Below are positions 5,621 through 8,044 of a stretch of 8,044 nt of DNA, piece after piece. The DNA is from DATJLQ01 sp035509415. GTDB lineage: Bacteria > Pseudomonadota > Alphaproteobacteria > JACZXZ01. Each line of letters starts with the position of its first letter. The stretch's first letter is position 1. A model generated the notes under the pieces. That model saw nothing but the letters and a program-made list of their open reading frames with translations. It was not told the DNA's origin and searched no databases. Both the position numbers and the translations under genes were made by a program. The DNA is taken from contig DATJLQ010000039.1 in NCBI GenBank assembly GCA_035509415.1, positions 1 through 8,044 on the forward strand, read 5' to 3'.

Positions 5621-7276
5621 TCACGGGGCCGGCCCGGGAACGCGCGCGTAAAGCGTCAAGTGGACCCGCTTCCCGCGCGCGAGGTTGAGCCCGTCGATCT
5701 CGCCCACCGGCCGGGCGGCCACATGCGCCGCGGCGAGCGTCGCCGCGAAGCCGCTCGCGAAGGGCGCGTCGACCAGGGCGAGCGCGCACTTGTCGGCGAT
5801 CAAGGCGCTGGCCGCATCGCGCCCGTCGCCGAACGCGATCTGCGGCCCCACCAGGAACACGAGGCTCGGCTCGCTGTAGCCGGCCGAGACGAGATCGGGC
5901 GTCGGGCAGGGCGACGCGCGCGCGACCGCCGCCGCGACCCGGCTGCTGATCCAGATCTCGCTCAGGCGCGGCAGGACCCAATCGTAGAGCGTGCCGGAGA
6001 AGAGGAGGGTCGCCGCGATGAGGGCCGCGAGGGCCGGCTTGCGTTGCCCCCGGCGATAGAAGCGGAGCGCCGCTCCATAGAGCAGCAGCAGGATCGCGGC
6101 AAGCGCCCAGGCGACCCCGTCGATGCGCTGCTCGAGTGCCGCTGGCAAAAGCGGCAGCAGGAGGCAGATCCCGGCCGTGAGCGCCATCCAGCCGACGACG
6201 AGGACGCGCAAGGCGACGCGCCAACGCGGACGCTCGAATTCCGGCCAGGGCTCGAGGGCCGCGCGCGCGGCGAGGATGGCGATCGCCGGGAACAGCGGCA
6301 GCGTGTAATGCGGGAGCTTGGTCGGCACCGCTTCGAACACGAGCCAGCTCGGCACCAGCCAGGCGAGGCAGAAACGCACCTCGGCCTCGCGCCAATGGCG
6401 CCACACCCAGGGCACCGCGAGGCCCGCGAGCAGCGATCCCGGCCAGAAGGTCGCCCAGAACGACACCAGGAAGAAGCCGGGAAAGAGCCCGTGGGATTCC
6501 TGCGCCCCCGCGACCTTGCCGAGCAGGTCGCGCCCCACCGATTGCTCGAGGAAGGCGCCCTTGGTCGCGATCATGATCGCGATGCCCCAAGGGAGCACGA
6601 TCGCGAGCGTCAAGAGGAAATAGGGCCAGGGACGCAAGCGCCCGAGCCAACGTCCGCTGCGCTCGAGGAGCGCCAGTCCCGCGGCCGTGAGGCCGCTCAC
6701 CATGAGGATGATCGGCCCCTTGATCATGACACCCGCGCCGAGGGCGGCCCAGAAGAGGGCGGCGTTGGCGCGGCCCGGCGGGTCGGGCGACGCGCGCGCG
6801 CGATAGGCGCGGGCGAGGCAAAACTGAGCAAGGCAAGTAAAGGCGAGGAGGGTTGCGTCGGTCTTGGCGAGGCGCGCCTCGATGCCGAGCAAAAGGCAGG
6901 TCGCCATGAGGAGGCCCGCGCCCAGCCCCGCGGAGCGCCCGAAAAGGGCGGCGCCGGTCGCGGCCGTGAGCAGCACCGCAGCGGTCGCGGCGAGGGTCGA
7001 AGGCAGCCGGTAGGGCCAGATGCGCCGGTCGTCCGGCCCGTGGGAGAAGATCGCCGCACTCGCCGCCTGGAGCCAGTAGATACCGACCGGCTTGTTGAGG
7101 CGCGCCTCGTTCTGGAAGCGGATGTCGACGAAATCGCGGCTCGCCAGCATCTGGCGCGCGCTCTCGGCGAAGCGCGGCTCGTCGCGGTCGAAAGGCGGCA
7201 GCGTGGTGAGCCCCGGCAGATAGAGCGCCACGCACAACAGGGCCAGCAGCGCGCCGTCGCGCAAGCGAAGTGTCAT
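5621..7276 (-). CDS. ArnT/PMT-like (GT83-type) polyprenyl-phosphate-sugar glycosyltransferase
   Basis: This 551-residue integral inner-membrane protein belongs to the GT-C glycosyltransferases related to ArnT. ArnT transfers an amino-arabinose from undecaprenyl phosphate to lipid A on the periplasmic face. The N-terminus has one membrane segment (about 9-25) followed by the first periplasmic loop, with the acidic catalytic motif FDRDEPRFAESARQM (29-43) and NKPVGIYWLQ (61-70). RLAKTDATLLAF (135-146), MIKGP (184-188) and the late KLPHYTLPLFP (320-330) are typical of the ArnT/GT83 group. About a dozen hydrophobic segments occupy residues 9-435. A periplasmic C-terminal domain (about 440-551) contains two Cys (457, 497). 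The start is ATG 7276, with only a poor Shine-Dalgarno sequence. The donor sugar and acceptor cannot be decided, so the symbol arnT is withheld. The gene is divergent from the PagL-like gene and 91 bases upstream of surA. Confidence 0.87.
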   Translation of the reverse strand: MTLRLRDGALLALLCVALYLPGLTTLPPFDRDEPRFAESARQMLASRDFVDIRFQNEARLNKPVGIYWLQAASAAIFSHGPDDRRIWPYRLPSTLAATAAVLLTAATGAALFGRSAGLGAGLLMATCLLLGIEARLAKTDATLLAFTCLAQFCLARAYRARASPDPPGRANAALFWAALGAGVMIKGPIILMVSGLTAAGLALLERSGRWLGRLRPWPYFLLTLAIVLPWGIAIMIATKGAFLEQSVGRDLLGKVAGAQESHGLFPGFFLVSFWATFWPGSLLAGLAVPWVWRHWREAEVRFCLAWLVPSWLVFEAVPTKLPHYTLPLFPAIAILAARAALEPWPEFERPRWRVALRVLVVGWMALTAGICLLLPLLPAALEQRIDGVAWALAAILLLLYGAALRFYRRGQRKPALAALIAATLLFSGTLYDWVLPRLSEIWISSRVAAAVARASPCPTPDLVSAGYSEPSLVFLVGPQIAFGDGRDAASALIADKCALALVDAPFASGFAATLAAAHVAARPVGEIDGLNLARGKRVHLTLYARVPGPAP

Positions 7277-7289
7277 GTTTGGGCGGCTC

Positions 7290-7309
7290 GGGCGCGTATC
7301 ATCGCGCCC
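7290..7309. repeat. perfect inverted repeat between the divergent envelope genes
   Basis: Arms GGGCGCG (7290-7296) and CGCGCCC (7303-7309) match perfectly across a TATCAT spacer, 13 bases upstream of the glycosyltransferase ATG. The dyad could be an operator for a dimeric regulator. If transcription starts further upstream, it could instead be an RNA hairpin close to the poorly supported ribosome binding site of that gene. Confidence 0.55.
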
Positions 7310-7350
7310 TGGGACTTACAAGAAATCCGCGCCGATTTCCACGGATAAGC

Positions 7351-7378
7351 TTGCGGGACCCGGGGACTTGGCTAAGAT
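7351..7378 (+). promoter_or_regulatory. probable promoter of the PagL-like gene
   Basis: A -35-like TTGCGG (7351-7356) and a -10-like TAAGAT (7373-7378) are 16 bases apart. The predicted start of transcription near 7385 leaves a leader of about 32 bases. Four of six -10 positions match the consensus. The gene's own AGGGGA ribosome binding site follows at 7404-7409. Confidence 0.45.
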
Positions 7379-7416
7379 GGGCCGCCGTCGTCAAGAACAG
7401 AACAGGGGAACGGCGC

Positions 7417-8043
7417 ATGCGTCGCCTAGGGGTGTCGGTCGGGCTCGTTGCGGCACTGGCCGCAATCGGAGCGGGGGCGTTGGCGCGCCCGGCGGAAGCG
7501 GCCGACGAAGTGGTCGACGCGATCGTGGCGGGGAGCGTGCTCCTCCTCGGCGAGTCGATGTTCGTGCCCACGCCCACCAAGGCCGAGCCCGATTTCGTCT
7601 CGGTCGAGGGCGGCCGCTTCGATCCGATCGAGAACGTCGCCCCGTCGAACGAATTCGGCCTCGAATACCGCTTCGGCAGCTTCTGGTGGAAGTTCAAGCC
7701 GTTCCTCGGCGCCTACGGCGACAGCAAGGACAGCTTCTGGGGCTATGGCGGCATCCGGCTCGACACTTATTGGGGCCGCCGGATCATCATCACGCCGAGC
7801 TTCGCCGCCGTGGGCTACGCGCGCATGAACGGGAAGAACCTCGGCAGCCCGGTCGTGTTCCGCTCGGGCTTCGACTTCCAGTACCGCTTCGACAACGACA
7901 TGCGCGTGGGCGTCGGCTTCCACCACATGTCGATGGGCCAGGTGTTCGGCTCGTACAATCCGGGCACCGAGCTCGTCGGCGTCACCTTCTCGATGCCGGT
8001 GAAGACGCTGATGCACGAGGTCTGGAGCTCGAGCGGCCGCTAG
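7417..8043 (+). CDS. acyloxyacyl hydrolase family protein (PagL-like lipid A 3-O-deacylase)
   Basis: This 208-residue outer-membrane beta-barrel candidate resembles PagL, which removes the 3-O-linked acyl chain of lipid A. A signal peptide is clear (hydrophobic core at about 6-22, cleavage after PAEA near residue 29). Alternating aromatic strands follow: SVEGGRFDP (62-70), EFGLEYRFGSFWWKFKPFLGAYG (79-101), GYGGIRLDTYW (109-119), LGSPVVFRSGFDFQYRF (142-158), then RVGVGFHHMSMG (163-174) and NPGTELVGVTFSMPV (181-195). PagL's His-x-Ser and Glu catalytic residues fit H170, S172 and E185. The usual Asn after the Ser is Met173. Start ATG 7417 has AGGGGA 7 bases upstream and begins directly with the signal peptide. 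A longer open frame from 7270 adds 49 residues without family likeness and is rejected. The family call is good. Activity is uncertain. Confidence 0.8.
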   Translation: MRRLGVSVGLVAALAAIGAGALARPAEAADEVVDAIVAGSVLLLGESMFVPTPTKAEPDFVSVEGGRFDPIENVAPSNEFGLEYRFGSFWWKFKPFLGAYGDSKDSFWGYGGIRLDTYWGRRIIITPSFAAVGYARMNGKNLGSPVVFRSGFDFQYRFDNDMRVGVGFHHMSMGQVFGSYNPGTELVGVTFSMPVKTLMHEVWSSSGR

Positions 8044-8044
8044 T

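Noticed and set aside
5526..7235. A 569-codon minus-strand frame overlapping the glycosyltransferase gene in another frame.
   Set aside because: It is a shifted-frame shadow of the GT83-type gene, of Arg/Ala/Pro-rich composition, without recognisable domains. Only its last five codons coincide with the leader minicistron discussed above.
5045..7348. A 767-codon open frame on the plus strand, antisense to surA and the glycosyltransferase gene.
   Set aside because: Its translation is Arg/Glu/Gly/Ala-rich low-complexity sequence without motifs or a ribosome binding site. Long antisense frames are expected opposite genes with nearly all G/C third positions. The minus-strand genes here have clear family motifs throughout.
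7270..7416. A 49-codon upstream extension of the PagL-like gene.
   Set aside because: It would bury the signal peptide inside the protein and would start upstream of the likely promoter. ATG 7417 has a good AGGGGA ribosome binding site and begins the signal peptide directly.
1..8044. CRISPR array, tRNA/rRNA genes, insertion sequence, phage or toxin-antitoxin genes.
   Set aside because: I saw no regularly spaced direct repeats, transposase motifs or tRNA-like cloverleaf signals. All stretches over 300 bases are explained by the genes listed.

Overview
The window is about 8 kb of very G+C-rich DNA (roughly 70 % by eye, G/C nearly always in third codon positions). It comes from a Gram-negative bacterium, most likely an alphaproteobacterium. 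The evidence is the surA-pdxA-rsmA block converging on yicC-gmk, an arrangement I associate with that class. The protein sequences are also of alphaproteobacterial type, the promoters are TTG(CGC)-17-TATATA-like, and a palindromic intergenic repeat of a type common in these genomes is present. I cannot place it to genus.

Layout, left to right. (1) Bases 1-434, minus strand: the N-terminal part of a short-chain dehydrogenase/reductase that runs off the left edge. (2) Bases 435-608: a divergent intergenic region with promoter-like sites. (3) Bases 609-2159, plus strand: a two-gene operon, yicC (YicC/YloC endoribonuclease family, TTG start) and gmk (guanylate kinase). (4) Bases 2160-2325: a convergent intergenic region holding two inverted copies of a palindromic repeat. 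(5) Bases 5529 down to 2326, minus strand: a tightly coupled operon surA > pdxA > rsmA, with a 4-base ATGA overlap and then an 8-base overlap. It is preceded by a good sigma70-type promoter at 5577-5605. (6) Bases 7276-5621, minus strand: an integral-membrane glycosyltransferase of the ArnT (GT83/PMT) type. (7) Bases 7277-7416: a divergent intergenic region with a perfect 7-bp-arm inverted repeat and a plus-strand promoter. (8) Bases 7417-8043, plus strand: a small secreted outer-membrane beta-barrel of the acyloxyacyl hydrolase / PagL lipid A deacylase type, complete to its TAG stop.

How they fit together. Most of the window is housekeeping: nucleotide metabolism (gmk), RNA turnover and rRNA modification (yicC, rsmA), vitamin B6 synthesis (pdxA) and outer-membrane protein folding (surA). 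The right-hand 2.4 kb forms an envelope theme. It pairs a candidate lipid A glycosyltransferase and a candidate lipid A deacylase, divergently transcribed, beside the periplasmic chaperone that would assist the barrel. In many proteobacteria the gene upstream of surA is lptD, so this pair occupies a place where an LPS-transport gene is often found.

I do not see a mobile element, CRISPR array, tRNA/rRNA gene or a clearly new multi-gene system. The items most worth a second look are the lipid A gene pair with its shared inverted repeat, the altered catalytic motif of the PagL-like protein, the paired palindromes between gmk and rsmA, and the surA leader.
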